Assembly (NCBI GenBank): GCA_030849805.1
Contig: JASANZ010002003.1
Location: 1 to 31,902, forward strand
Reading direction: 5' to 3'
DNA length: 31,902 nt
Source: Sergeia podlipaevii
Lineage: Eukaryota > Euglenozoa > Kinetoplastea > Trypanosomatida > Trypanosomatidae
The translations under genes and the position numbers were made by a program. The notes beneath the pieces are model-generated. The model was not told where the DNA came from. It saw only the letters and a program-made list of their open reading frames with translations, and ran no database searches. Positions within the stretch are counted from its first letter, which is position 1. Each line of letters opens with the position of its first letter. This document shows positions 1-10,714 of this stretch, in pieces.

Positions 1-798
1 CTTATAATATCTTTGCATTTTATTTCATCTTCTCTCTTTTCTGTTGTTTTTTTTTTTTTTATACATTTTTATGTATCTTTTTTTTTATATAAATCTTCTT
101 CTCTCTATTTAAATATTTTTTAACTATTTGTCTGTTTGATTGTTCTTCGTATCTCCTCCTCCTTCTCCTTCTCCTTGTGTCTTCATTTCCATCGTTTTTC
201 TTTTTCACTGTTGAAAGAATATATAACGTGAGGACGGGGAAAAGAAAGAAAGAAGGAAAGAGTGAGAGAGAGAGAAAAAAAAAAGTGAGGCAAAATCAAC
301 GTTCCTTCTCAACAAGCGTACAATACATATATACATACATACATACACAAACAAGAAAAGAAAATAGAGGACGACCAGTACTTCTGTGTCTTCTTTTTCT
401 TTTTCTTCTTCGCAAAACTATCAAGAGGAAAAACAACGACGACAACAACGAGAAGAAGGGCAGTGATATCACTAAGAGGGCTAACGGGACGTTAGTTCAA
501 AAAGAAAAAAAACAGGTATAATCAAGAGAAAGAGAACGAGCAAAGGAAAAAAAAGAAGGTGTAGGGGTAAGAAAACACACACACACACACTCAAAGTTGA
601 TAGATCCGCTACATACACATATCAACGGAGAGTGCAGGCAGGATTTTTTTTTCTTCCTTAAAGCAAAGCAATAATCACACGAATACACAACGACACGTGG
701 CTCAAACTCTAAAAAAATTGCAAGAGGAAACTTTTATATACACAAAAAGGCGTATAAATTTACTTATATATTTATTTTCTTAAAAAAAGAAATTAAGA
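1..798 (+). other. Spacer and ATG-free leader of the first gene
   Basis: No gene is supported here. The first 200 bases are T-rich, with T runs and a long pyrimidine stretch around 142-208. After that the strand becomes A/G-rich, with an (AC)n run at about 574-590. From base 74 to 798 there is no ATG on the + strand, which fits a long 5' untranslated leader ending at the ATG at 799. Open frames in this stretch start at GTG or TTG and are made of low-complexity residues, so I do not call them genes. Confidence 0.6.
142..217 (+). promoter_or_regulatory. Predicted trans-splice acceptor for the first gene
   Basis: A pyrimidine-rich run (about 142-208) is followed by the first AG at 216-217. This is the layout of a spliced-leader acceptor in kinetoplastids. 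It implies a leader of about 580 bases before the ATG at 799. Other AGs lie downstream, so the exact site is an inference. Confidence 0.4.
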
Positions 799-3700
799 AT
801 GCATTCCGCGAAGCATGTGAACGCAGGCAAAGGTAGCGGTAATAGGAGTGGCGTACGGCTTACTAGTCCCCCTACCCCTTTTAGTTCCAAAAAGCAAAGC
901 AAAAAGACGAAAGGCAGACGTGGTGATGGCGGCAGTAGTGGTGCTGTTGTGAGTACTGGTACTAGTGTGAGCCGTGGTGGCGACGGCGACAGTAGCAGCG
1001 GCGCCACCACCCCTGTTCCTTCTTCTTCTCCTTGCTCCTCCGTGCCTACTCCACAATCAGCGTCACGCTGCCATCAAGGTGGCGCAGACAGCGGCGAGGA
1101 TAACCATAATGTCAAGCTGAATCTCGAGGCTGAGGATGCGGCTTCTTCGCCTTGTTGTTCTCCGATAGATGGCCATGCTGATGCGAAGGGGTCGGAGCCT
1201 TGTACTCACGGAACGACTGGATGCTCATCTTGTTTACATTCGAGAGCAGGGGAGACGAAATTCGACGCTGGTGGTGAAGAAGAACCTTTCAAAGCACATC
1301 GCACCCAGAGTTCTCAAGGGAGTGCTGAGCAGCGGCAGCAGCAGCAACACCAGGAAAAGAGAGGAGAGGAGGAGGGCAGGGAGAGGATGAGCCACGACGC
1401 ACAGCTCACCAGCGGCACCGGCAGGGGCAGTAGTGAATTGAAAGTCGAGAAGTGCAGCAACAGTTGCTGTGGCAGTAGCAACCGCCACGATAGTGCCAGA
1501 GAGGGTGAAGGAGAGGGAGAGCGAAGTGGCAAACACAATGCCGAGCGCGTTGCTGACGTGAAGGCGGCGTCACAAGACGAGGCTATAGCAAGTGCAGCAG
1601 CAATCCCAAGCGCATTGGTATCTTCCTCTGCATCCTCGCTGCCAGAGACCAAGGGCACGATGTCTCCACATCAAAGCATCAGGAGAGAACCGTCAGGGAC
1701 AACCGACACTCCGGGAACGTCTGGTATCGCGACACCAAGTGTGGTATCTGGCAGAGGGAAGGCAGATAGAGCCTCCTCCTTACCTTGCAGGTCTTTGCCC
1801 ATGTGGAGATCTCCAAGTAAATCGCTTACTGCCCTTTCCATGCGCTCGTGGCGCAGGTCGGAGCCGCGATCACCTAGCAGAACAGTTGCCCTCTCTGTCA
1901 GAAGCGTGGCGATGAAAGAAGATGAAGACAAGGAGAACGAAAGCGTAGTGCCGTCGCCGCTAAAGGTTGGAATTCATTGCGTGAGTGGACGCGGCGGCGG
2001 CAGCAGCAGCACTCGCGCGCGACTGATTACCTCGGTAGAGCGTGCGCGTAATTCTTCTCGGCGTGGAGGAAATAGTGAGGGGGGTCGTAGGCGCACTATG
2101 CCAGCAGAAGTGGGAAACACCAGCTTGGAGGACTCTCAGGCTGCTGTTCGTCGACGTTCTCAGCGGCCTCAAAGCATGAGTAGCATCTACAACTCTCCAA
2201 GAAGCGGTAAGAGTGGCGCCAGTGGTGTGCTTTCGTCTCCGATGCCGAGACGGCATAAAAGTGAGAGGGGTCTGGAGAGCAGAGAGGGAGAGGGTGAGGT
2301 GTATGGGACGACAACGAAGTCCGCATCACGCGCCGCCGCTCGTCGCTCTCCAATTCGATCCATTATGGAGAAGTTCCGCGCTACTCTCGAGAAGCAAGAG
2401 AAGATGTTTATGCAACTTGATCTATGGAAGCTGCAACACAAGTATCAGGCACGCAAACGCCAGGCATGTCTGCAGCAGCAGCACTTAGGGCCTCTGATGA
2501 TGCCTCCCGATTGCAGTTTGTCCTGTTCTTTAGCCCCGCCAGAACGAAAGCAGCGGCGGCGTCACGAAGAAGATGGTAGTCGTCATCCACAGCAAGATGA
2601 CAGCGAAGCTACCGTTTACACCCCACGCCAGCTGAACAGCGAGATGATGCAAGGCATGCTGCTGGGGTCCTCTCAAGGATCCGCCCTGTCCCTCTCCACC
2701 ATCGCTGGTGCTCCGCAAGAGGATGACTCGGCCGCCGTCGCAGGGGCATCCACGAGCGCGAGCAGGCATTTACCGAACTGCACGTTTACCTCCCATTCTT
2801 CCATTTTCTTTAGCGGCGGTGGTGGTGGCGATGGCAACAACAACAACAGCGGTGACGCCATCTCCGCTCCTGCGCAGGTGAGTAGTAGCAATGGGCGTGG
2901 CTACGGTTTGTTTGACTCTGAGGGCGATAGCGTGCTGGAGCAGCTGCCCATGTCCAGGATGGAGACAGAGCGCGTGTTTCAACTCCGGCGACAACAGAAG
3001 CAGCACCAAAAGCAGAGGCAACAAACGTCTTTTCTTTCCAGCGGTCGTGAAGATGGCAATGGCGAAGTCAACATGAGTCACAATAGCAACAGCACTCTCC
3101 GCGTGGACGGCTCCGCTAATTCCTCTTCACGTGGTGTAGCAGCGGTGCTGGCAGTAGCAAGGGAGCGGACACAGCTACATGGCGAGACGAGCAACGTGGC
3201 AAACAGCAACGGCGACAACACAAGCAACAGCAACAATCAAAGCAACAGCATCATCGTGCTTAAACCTTCCGTGCACCATCCGCCGCAGCATCTCCGTTCG
3301 TCTCAGTGGCATCCCTCAGGAGGCGGCACAGATGGGAAGGTAGCAGCTACTGCCGCCGCCATGACAACTCCGCGCAGTGCTCATACCCACTCGACCTGCA
3401 CCGAATCGCCTGCATCTGGATTTAGTATTTCTCCAACGGATAACACGCAAGTGTTTTCTGTTGGTCTAGATTCATTGAAGGTGTCATACCCCATCGCTCC
3501 CTCCGATGAGCTGAAGGCACGGGCACATGGTCGTGACGTGTTGCTGTACAAACACGGTGTGACAGAGGTGCTGGATGCTCCACACGACGAGGTACTCTAC
3601 ACTGATCAGGCAGGACGACGCCCCTCTATTAATAATCAGCGTTCCCACTCACTCTCCAACAAACTGCCTAATGCACTGCAAGACGGTGACCACAAGGTTG

Positions 3701-6700
3701 GTGAGGTCGACAGCGCAGGAGGAGGATCTGCCTTCTTCACTGGCAGCATTGGGTGCTCACCAGAGCGGGACGGAATCATGGTAGTCGTGACGACACCCAA
3801 CGCCGCGGAGGCCATATCTCCCTCCTCTCCAATTCAATTTTCCAGCACAGCTCACTATCAACACAGTAACGACCACCATAACAATCACAGCAACAGCCAA
3901 TGTGACGACGGCAGCAGTAGCACTGGCAATCACCACACCGGCAACGGCGGTGTGGCTCATCACAACGCGACGCATCTAACTATTTTCCCTCCAGGAACTC
4001 TGCCCACTAGTGGCCAGGGAGGAGGGGCGTTCTCGCTACTCGACTCGCTCACGCATAAACGCACGCTCGGTCGTACCGGCAGCTTTAACAACAGCTCGTT
4101 ACGTTCGTCATTCAGTCAACAGCCTCGGCAACAGTCGCAGTATTCTTCATACATTTACAAAGGGCTACTGCCGTGTACACTGCGAAGTTACAGCAGTGTA
4201 GTGAGCCCAGAGAACAGTGTCTCGCTCTCTCCACTATCTCGTCCAGCGTCCATGTGGGGTGAAAGCCCCCTTATAAGTTGCTTTCCTTCGGCGACTCGCC
4301 ACGTGTACGGCGGCAGCGTCCTTACCAGCCCGCACACACAGGCAGCAGCGCCAGCAGCAGCAGCGGCGGGTGCAGACGATGGCGTTTCTACGACGACGAA
4401 CAACGCATCTTTTATGCCGTCGCTTGTCAGCACGATGGCCACAGGCTCTGCTGCGTCTCCTCTAATGGCATCCCCTTCAAGTGGTGGTGGTGGATGGCCG
4501 ATCGGTCCAACCACGATGCCAACCTTAACGTCAACACCTTCAGCAGCAGCAGCAGCATCAGCAGCAGCGACAGGTATCTCTCCACATCAAGGCAGCAATG
4601 CGAGTGGGACAAGACGAACCCCAAGCAGTTCTCCTTTTCAGTTTCACTTGCAACAACAGCAGCAGCAGAAAGGTAGCCAAAGCGGGGACAGGAAGCTGCA
4701 CTTGGATCTATCCAGTCCTCCTTCCACGATGGCCAACATGTCCGTCTTTGCTGCGCTTTCACCAATCAGCTGCGGCGACACGTCTCCGCAGCGGTTTGCG
4801 TTTTCGTCCCCCTCGCCTAATGGCAACCTCCCCCAGAGCAGTGACAATCTGAGTGGTGCTGGGGCATGTGGCCCTTCTTCACCACCAGCGAAAATTCCCA
4901 CTGAGCAGCAGGGGCAGCAGGGGGAGGCGCAGGCACAGCAGCAGGCGCAGCAGCAACAGCAGCAACAACATTGGCACGGCAGCAGCAACAGCGTTTCGTT
5001 GTCACCAACAGATTCGGTCATCACCACGTCGCTGCAACGGACGGCCCCGACGACGGCAGCCACCTCGCCGTCGTTACGAATACATTCTTATTCGCATCCC
5101 ACGCGGAGTTCTCATCGACACTCGCGCCAGGGCTCTCAGCAGAGTACACGTACCTCGATGGCTGGTAGACGCGGTGGCGGAGGATGGGCAGAGGAGGATG
5201 CGGTCCTCAGCAACAGCGTCACTCAGCGCGCCACGTCGTATTCTTCTCATCCAGGTAGTGGGCAGCACCTTCAGAGCGCCATGTACAGGCGCAAGACAAG
5301 CGGCGGCGGTAACAACATGACCACTCTCAACGCAACAACGACGACGTTAACGTCGGTGTCGGTCACATCTGGCCAGGACGACAGCTTGCTTAATCGGGTT
5401 GATGGGGAGGAGGACGACGTTAGTGTGGTCGTTGGAGCAAGAGCAGGGGAAGCAGCCGCGAACAACCTAGAACCATTAGCGGACTCACGTTCCTTTGAAT
5501 CATGGGCAAGCAGTGACTGGAGCTTCGAGAGCGACGACGATGCGCTACAGGTGTACTACCAGCAGCACTCACAGCACCGTGTCGGCTCCCCTGCTTCTCC
5601 ACAGCTGCTGGCAACCAACAGGAGAGACTCCGCTGGCACTGGCGCGGATGTGGTTTCTGGACGCATCGCTCTGCAACCGACTACGCAGGATATGCAACCG
5701 CAACAGCGGGAGCAGCAGGAGCTGCCGAGTCATTCGTGGGCGGTGCCGCCAGTGCGGACGATGCGGCGGCCGCCGATGGTGCCGAAGCACCAGCAGCTTC
5801 TCATTGAAGCCCGTCTTGAAGCCCAGAGCTGCAGCAACAGCGATGTGCTCAGTGGATCTAAGTTTCTAAACCTCTTCAGCAGCGGCTCTAACTCTGATGA
5901 AGAAGGTGGCGCTCACTACTCCTTGTCAGGGGGGAATAGGAATTCTGTTGCCGCCACCGGGGTGCTGCGGTCGTTGCACAGCCGTCGCTTCACACGACGT
6001 CGTCGCGGGCGTGGCAGCAGCGGTGGTAGTGGTGGCGGTGTAAATATGCAGCGGCAGCAACTAGTTGGCGCTACTGCTACTACCGTAGCAAGTAATGGCG
6101 GAACTGCAGTTGATTCCGATGGCTACGTTGGTGAAGCAGCCGGCATGCACGAGACAGAGGGGGCACAGCTGCAGCAGCAGCACTATAATGATGGCTATGA
6201 GGCGGACTATCAAGTTACACCAATGAAGAGGACAACACGACGCGGCGGGGTAGCAAGTGGTGCTTCTGGCGGTGATGGCGATGACGACGGTGATGACAAC
6301 AACGTCCAAGGCAGTCGCCCTTATGGCCATCTTCAGGAAAGCAGCGCTGGTGGCAACGCCAAGGACTTAACATCTTCGGCGGATGAGCTCGCCCCTGCTG
6401 GTGCAAGACCAAATCTTCAAGGCGGAATGGATGTCGATGGGAAAGCAGAGGCGGATGACGACGACGAGAACGACGACGACTGGGACATGCGGACACGTTT
6501 CGCGACGCTCGCTTTCTTCCAGGCTCAAAATCAAGAGGCACTCCTGCACAAGGATCAGCAGCAGCACCTTCCTCATCAGCACCGCCACGTGCGAGAGGGG
6601 CAGCGGGGATCGTCGGCACGGCGACGCAGGGGCGGCAGTGCTGTGGATGCTGCCACTGCTGCTGCTTCATGTTTAGAGAGCAAAGAAGAGAAGTCAGAGG

Positions 6701-9700
6701 AGCAGCAGCAGCAGCAGCCTGGAAAGAAGGATGACGATTATCACAGCGGTGACCGCAACACAGATGTCACCACTGCTGACGCAGAGTCGAAGAAGGAAAG
6801 TCCGCTTGACGACAAGATCGATGTCGAGGAGGAGAAGGAGTTGAGGCACAAGGACGAGGGCGACGGCTCTGCCACAGCATCTACGTTACTGAGCGACGAT
6901 GATGTCAGTGGTGTGAAGCACTCTGCTTCACAAGGCGGCTTGCGTGCCACGACATGCCGCCAATCGCAACGGGAGTCAAAGAGCGACAGAGGCGATGAGG
7001 TGGCAGCAGAAGACGGCGGCAACGATGGAGAGGGCGAGTTTGACTCCACCCCAGACTATCTCTCCCTTGCCAGTGACGGAGAGGGCATCCGTGACGCCAG
7101 CAGCCACAACAGTGGGTCGCTTAAACAGGAGAAGCTGATGGAGAAAGAACTGGAAAGTACTTCTGATCAGCCGCAACAACAGCAGCCTCTTTCTTCTCCT
7201 CTTCACTCTCACGTCGTGTTGCCGCCACTTTCTTTTGCTTCTTTTCTTTCCTCCGCTTCCTCGTTGCTACCTCCGCCCACGTCGACTGCTGACAAGGAGC
7301 CGCAAGCCCAAGGCGGCGAGGGTCGAAGGAGCAAGAGAAAGGCAGGCAAGGGCAAGCGGGCAACGGATGAAGCCATGCGTACGGATGGTGAAGTTATCAC
7401 CATGAACACGGCGGCGCAACTGGATAATAGCGCGGCGGCTGTTGCGGGCGAAGGTCGGAACGTTAACTCTACTTTGTGCTGTGTGTCGACCGCGTCACCG
7501 AGTACGAAACATCACACTCGTGGGACTCGCAGCGACGGTGCACTTGAAAAGAAGAAGAGTCACTCTTTCTTCGCCAAATGCGGCGAAGCACCAGCAGCAG
7601 AGGAAGACGGAGGCAGCAGTGGTGAAGACAGCAGTAGCCATGAACACAACCCCAACAGCACCATCGCTCTGGACGAAGAGGAGAAGAAGAACACTCGGCA
7701 AGAGCAGGCGGAAGAAAAGGCGCAACATGGCAACACCGAAGCAGCAGAAGAAGAAGTGGCGGACCTCATTAGAAACGACGGCACTGATGAGGTAAAAATC
7801 GGGGCTGCCACAACGACGCCGATGACGACCACCGCCAGAGGTGGCGGGCGAACCCCGCGATATCGCTTTACTCGCACGCCTCGTGGTACTACTCAACCCA
7901 ACGCACTGGGAAAAAGAAACATCCTTGTGCATGCAAAGACTCCGGGGATGGCACATCGTCTTAGCGTCGGCGGTAGCGGTGATAGCGGCGGCCGCATCAA
8001 CTTAATGGCACGTGCTGGTCGTGTGCCCCCAGTGCTGACGTCTACGTTGCCGTTGGAATTTCATGGCAAGAGCAGTGCGGCAGCGGTGAGAAAGGGGATG
8101 TTGAACAACGTCCTCAACAGTAAGAAGAAGAAGAAACAACAAAAGGTGAAAAACAGCGGCAGTAGCAAGATGATACCTTCTTTCCCCGAGCAGACTCACG
8201 AATCCAGTGAGGGCACCTCTACACCGTTGGCGAGCAACGCACCGTCACCTAGCGCAGCTGCAGCGGCGGCGGCGCGTCGGACCACGCGTGCTTCAGCACA
8301 GGATCGTTCTAGCACAGCAGCAGCAGCTTTCTTCTCCGCCTTGAGAGCTTCACAGGGTTCTACCTCATTATCGCAGCCAGCTAACTATCGACGAGCAAGT
8401 ACAACGATTATTGAATGCAGACCGACCACCACGACAGAAGGTATGGGTGGTGTTCGAGTGGGCGGCGGTAGTGGCGGTGGATTGTCTACAGTTACCTTTG
8501 CTCCCGAAGTACTCGCACGCATCAGCGAAGCCAATCATAATCGTTATAGCGCAGCAGCAGCAGCAGGACACAAACCCTCAACCATTGCGTTCCGCCGGTC
8601 CCTCTCGAGCAACGACGCCTCTCCTTCTTCACGAGCATGCATCAGCCGCGGCGAGAGCAGCAACAGCAATCATCCCACTCCTCAGGACAGCAACAGTAGC
8701 AATGCGATGAGCGGCCTTCAGTACTTTGGCATCCGCACAATCTCTTCCTCCTTGATGAATTACCAACACAGCGTGTGGGATCGCCGAGAGCGAACCCGCG
8801 CCATGGAGGAGACGTTTTTGTTTGGCGGTGGCGCTGGCAGCGGCGGCGGCGGTAACTCCGTGTCCCCTTTAATCGTTGGCGCAGCAGCAGCAACTACTGC
8901 CAGTGGAGACGGACGCTCTCGGTCGACAGTGCAGACACGACCGCAACGATTACCGCAGCAACAGCACCCCCTTTCAGCAGGAGGAAGAGTTGGAACAGCA
9001 GCAGCGGCAGCAGCTGAAGCGCTTTTAGACTATTCTACTGAGGGGACATCGACTGACATGTTGAACTCCCCTCTGCGCACCCCAGCTCAGCGCGGCATGG
9101 GGCTCTTTATGACGCACACCAGTTCTGGTACAGCGGGCGGCGCGGGCGAGGACGGCGGCGGGGGCAATGCACACCCATCAGTGGGAGGGGGTATCACTTC
9201 TCAAGGGCATCGGCCAACGACCACGGCATCCCCTGGAATCCACTCCGCCACCCCGAGTCGTCGACGTTGTCAGATGACGCGCCAACAGCAGCAGCAGCAG
9301 CAACCGCTGCGAGCAGCCCTCTCACCGTTTCCCCAGAAACACGTTTCCAATCGTCTAGGCACCCCACAGCCCATTTCGTCGTCCCCAGCTCCAGTTCCGG
9401 CAACAGCAACAGCAGCAGCAGCGTCGGCACAGAGCGGGCGGTCAGGCTCCCCAGCCGCCATTGCTACCGCACGTCGTCGAGGAGGTACTAACACTGGTGG
9501 AGCGAGCGCGACGAAGTCGAATGCATCACTTGGTGAATCACGTAGCACCACGACTGTTGCTGACACTGGTGCCGCGCTGTTGCCCTCTTCCGTCTCTCCA
9601 GGCTCTATCGCCCCCACCACGACCACGACGGCAGCGGCCACAACTGTGGCAACGCAGCAGCAGGCGGTGATGATGATTACGACGACTCGCGAGGAAACAT

Positions 9701-10290
9701 CTGGCTTGCTCTCCACGACAGCTGAGAACACCCCCATCACAAGCACCGCTCCCCTTAGCGCTCTCGTCTCCCCTACACGGCTGCCTCAGCAGCACGTCGT
9801 GATGGCCAAGGATGGAGCCAGCGCCAACACCTCCACACGGCGCCGCCGCTGCGCTTCATTCGGGAGGGACATGCCAGCGAACACTAGCAACACAGGTGGT
9901 ACAGGGACGTCTCTTGCTCATGATTTCAACAATGCTCATGGCTTATCGCCAGCACCAACAGCAGCATCCGGTGCTAGTACCAGGCATAGTGACCACGTTG
10001 CCTCCTCTGACCTTGCCTTCAGACGGTGCATGCCGCTGAGCGAGGACATCATGAAAACGGGCACGCCCCGGCGCGTGGGTGGTGACTCGGGAAAAGGAAG
10101 CCCAGCGCGTGTGGTGACGCGTGCGCGTGAGCGGTACACTGCTGGTGAGAAGGGGGTGGCTACCAGCGCCACACCAACTCCGATGCCGCGTAAAGGTGCG
10201 GTGGCTCCAACCGCTACATCGCTGTCAGTTTCCCCTCAGAGAGGCCGGCGGACATCACCGAAGAAGCAGCAGCGAGCAGGCGGGAGGTAG
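799..10290 (+). CDS. Giant low-complexity Ser/Thr-Pro-rich hypothetical protein
   Basis: I do not recognise this 3163-residue protein and assign no function. It is one uninterrupted exon that starts at the first ATG after a 725-base ATG-free stretch and ends in TAG. Most of it is Ser/Gly/Ala/Thr/Gln-rich with Gln, Ala, Ser, Asn and Asp runs. More ordered islands appear at about residues 515-563 (charged helix, possible coiled coil), 905-943, 1655-1703, 1895-1919, 2350-2388 (repeated TPR and TPG motifs) and 2637-2677. There are roughly sixty Ser/Thr-Pro pairs; about fifteen match the CDK form S/T-P-x-K/R, for example SPSK, SPLK, TPMK and SPQR. These cluster in the last 110 residues, which end in SPKK followed by a basic tail. 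I see no signal peptide or membrane segment. A cytoskeletal, chromatin-associated or other phosphorylated scaffold is possible, but that is inference. Confidence 0.85.
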   Translation: MHSAKHVNAGKGSGNRSGVRLTSPPTPFSSKKQSKKTKGRRGDGGSSGAVVSTGTSVSRGGDGDSSSGATTPVPSSSPCSSVPTPQSASRCHQGGADSGEDNHNVKLNLEAEDAASSPCCSPIDGHADAKGSEPCTHGTTGCSSCLHSRAGETKFDAGGEEEPFKAHRTQSSQGSAEQRQQQQHQEKRGEEEGRERMSHDAQLTSGTGRGSSELKVEKCSNSCCGSSNRHDSAREGEGEGERSGKHNAERVADVKAASQDEAIASAAAIPSALVSSSASSLPETKGTMSPHQSIRREPSGTTDTPGTSGIATPSVVSGRGKADRASSLPCRSLPMWRSPSKSLTALSMRSWRRSEPRSPSRTVALSVRSVAMKEDEDKENESVVPSPLKVGIHCVSGRGGGSSSTRARLITSVERARNSSRRGGNSEGGRRRTMPAEVGNTSLEDSQAAVRRRSQRPQSMSSIYNSPRSGKSGASGVLSSPMPRRHKSERGLESREGEGEVYGTTTKSASRAAARRSPIRSIMEKFRATLEKQEKMFMQLDLWKLQHKYQARKRQACLQQQHLGPLMMPPDCSLSCSLAPPERKQRRRHEEDGSRHPQQDDSEATVYTPRQLNSEMMQGMLLGSSQGSALSLSTIAGAPQEDDSAAVAGASTSASRHLPNCTFTSHSSIFFSGGGGGDGNNNNSGDAISAPAQVSSSNGRGYGLFDSEGDSVLEQLPMSRMETERVFQLRRQQKQHQKQRQQTSFLSSGREDGNGEVNMSHNSNSTLRVDGSANSSSRGVAAVLAVARERTQLHGETSNVANSNGDNTSNSNNQSNSIIVLKPSVHHPPQHLRSSQWHPSGGGTDGKVAATAAAMTTPRSAHTHSTCTESPASGFSISPTDNTQVFSVGLDSLKVSYPIAPSDELKARAHGRDVLLYKHGVTEVLDAPHDEVLYTDQAGRRPSINNQRSHSLSNKLPNALQDGDHKVGEVDSAGGGSAFFTGSIGCSPERDGIMVVVTTPNAAEAISPSSPIQFSSTAHYQHSNDHHNNHSNSQCDDGSSSTGNHHTGNGGVAHHNATHLTIFPPGTLPTSGQGGGAFSLLDSLTHKRTLGRTGSFNNSSLRSSFSQQPRQQSQYSSYIYKGLLPCTLRSYSSVVSPENSVSLSPLSRPASMWGESPLISCFPSATRHVYGGSVLTSPHTQAAAPAAAAAGADDGVSTTTNNASFMPSLVSTMATGSAASPLMASPSSGGGGWPIGPTTMPTLTSTPSAAAAASAAATGISPHQGSNASGTRRTPSSSPFQFHLQQQQQQKGSQSGDRKLHLDLSSPPSTMANMSVFAALSPISCGDTSPQRFAFSSPSPNGNLPQSSDNLSGAGACGPSSPPAKIPTEQQGQQGEAQAQQQAQQQQQQQHWHGSSNSVSLSPTDSVITTSLQRTAPTTAATSPSLRIHSYSHPTRSSHRHSRQGSQQSTRTSMAGRRGGGGWAEEDAVLSNSVTQRATSYSSHPGSGQHLQSAMYRRKTSGGGNNMTTLNATTTTLTSVSVTSGQDDSLLNRVDGEEDDVSVVVGARAGEAAANNLEPLADSRSFESWASSDWSFESDDDALQVYYQQHSQHRVGSPASPQLLATNRRDSAGTGADVVSGRIALQPTTQDMQPQQREQQELPSHSWAVPPVRTMRRPPMVPKHQQLLIEARLEAQSCSNSDVLSGSKFLNLFSSGSNSDEEGGAHYSLSGGNRNSVAATGVLRSLHSRRFTRRRRGRGSSGGSGGGVNMQRQQLVGATATTVASNGGTAVDSDGYVGEAAGMHETEGAQLQQQHYNDGYEADYQVTPMKRTTRRGGVASGASGGDGDDDGDDNNVQGSRPYGHLQESSAGGNAKDLTSSADELAPAGARPNLQGGMDVDGKAEADDDDENDDDWDMRTRFATLAFFQAQNQEALLHKDQQQHLPHQHRHVREGQRGSSARRRRGGSAVDAATAAASCLESKEEKSEEQQQQQPGKKDDDYHSGDRNTDVTTADAESKKESPLDDKIDVEEEKELRHKDEGDGSATASTLLSDDDVSGVKHSASQGGLRATTCRQSQRESKSDRGDEVAAEDGGNDGEGEFDSTPDYLSLASDGEGIRDASSHNSGSLKQEKLMEKELESTSDQPQQQQPLSSPLHSHVVLPPLSFASFLSSASSLLPPPTSTADKEPQAQGGEGRRSKRKAGKGKRATDEAMRTDGEVITMNTAAQLDNSAAAVAGEGRNVNSTLCCVSTASPSTKHHTRGTRSDGALEKKKSHSFFAKCGEAPAAEEDGGSSGEDSSSHEHNPNSTIALDEEEKKNTRQEQAEEKAQHGNTEAAEEEVADLIRNDGTDEVKIGAATTTPMTTTARGGGRTPRYRFTRTPRGTTQPNALGKRNILVHAKTPGMAHRLSVGGSGDSGGRINLMARAGRVPPVLTSTLPLEFHGKSSAAAVRKGMLNNVLNSKKKKKQQKVKNSGSSKMIPSFPEQTHESSEGTSTPLASNAPSPSAAAAAAARRTTRASAQDRSSTAAAAFFSALRASQGSTSLSQPANYRRASTTIIECRPTTTTEGMGGVRVGGGSGGGLSTVTFAPEVLARISEANHNRYSAAAAAGHKPSTIAFRRSLSSNDASPSSRACISRGESSNSNHPTPQDSNSSNAMSGLQYFGIRTISSSLMNYQHSVWDRRERTRAMEETFLFGGGAGSGGGGNSVSPLIVGAAAATTASGDGRSRSTVQTRPQRLPQQQHPLSAGGRVGTAAAAAAEALLDYSTEGTSTDMLNSPLRTPAQRGMGLFMTHTSSGTAGGAGEDGGGGNAHPSVGGGITSQGHRPTTTASPGIHSATPSRRRCQMTRQQQQQQQPLRAALSPFPQKHVSNRLGTPQPISSSPAPVPATATAAAASAQSGRSGSPAAIATARRRGGTNTGGASATKSNASLGESRSTTTVADTGAALLPSSVSPGSIAPTTTTTAAATTVATQQQAVMMITTTREETSGLLSTTAENTPITSTAPLSALVSPTRLPQQHVVMAKDGASANTSTRRRRCASFGRDMPANTSNTGGTGTSLAHDFNNAHGLSPAPTAASGASTRHSDHVASSDLAFRRCMPLSEDIMKTGTPRRVGGDSGKGSPARVVTRARERYTAGEKGVATSATPTPMPRKGAVAPTATSLSVSPQRGRRTSPKKQQRAGGR

Positions 10291-10683
10291 TGGCTGAGTA
10301 GTTGTTTGGTAACAATGGTGGAGAATGCTGGGTGACGGCATCAGCGGTAGGGAGGGAAAGGAGAGAGAGAGAGTGGGTCGCTCAGTGAGGCGACTTTGTT
10401 ATAGTTTTAGCTTTACGACGCCAGCCCCTTTTTCCTCCCCCCTCTCCCCCGCCCTCCTTCTCACGCAGTCTTTGGGAGGTAATGTTGGCGTTTGATGCAA
10501 GAAGGGAGAGAGAGAGAGAGAGAGAAGAAGAAAGAAGAAAGAAGTAGGAGAATTAATATAGTGCACGAGGTATTAGATGAGATAGACAGAGAGAGAGAGA
10601 GAGAGAGGAGAGGAGAGGAGAGTGCTCTCGATGATGCAAATATACGTTTTCTGTGATGTGTCTTCTACACCACGTGCTATTGT

Positions 10684-10714
10684 TTTCCTTTTTTTTTTTT
10701 TAAAAAAAAGGAAA
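10684..10714. repeat. Inverted repeat with 13-base arms, poly-T/poly-A hairpin
   Basis: The left arm TTTCCTTTTTTTT (10684-10696) pairs perfectly with AAAAAAAAGGAAA (10702-10714) across a five-T loop. It lies about 400 bases after the stop codon of the first gene. It could fold as a hairpin in the 3' untranslated region, but its low complexity makes a chance origin quite possible. Confidence 0.6.

Noticed and set aside
5764..5775. GC-only palindrome CGGCGGCCGCCG in gene 1
   Set aside because: It encodes Arg-Arg-Pro-Pro in a GC-rich stretch; a 12-base palindrome of this composition is not unusual.
10291..10370. TGGCTGAGTAG just after gene 1, resembling a tRNA box A
   Set aside because: No box B (GGTTCGA-like) and no cloverleaf stems follow at the right distance.
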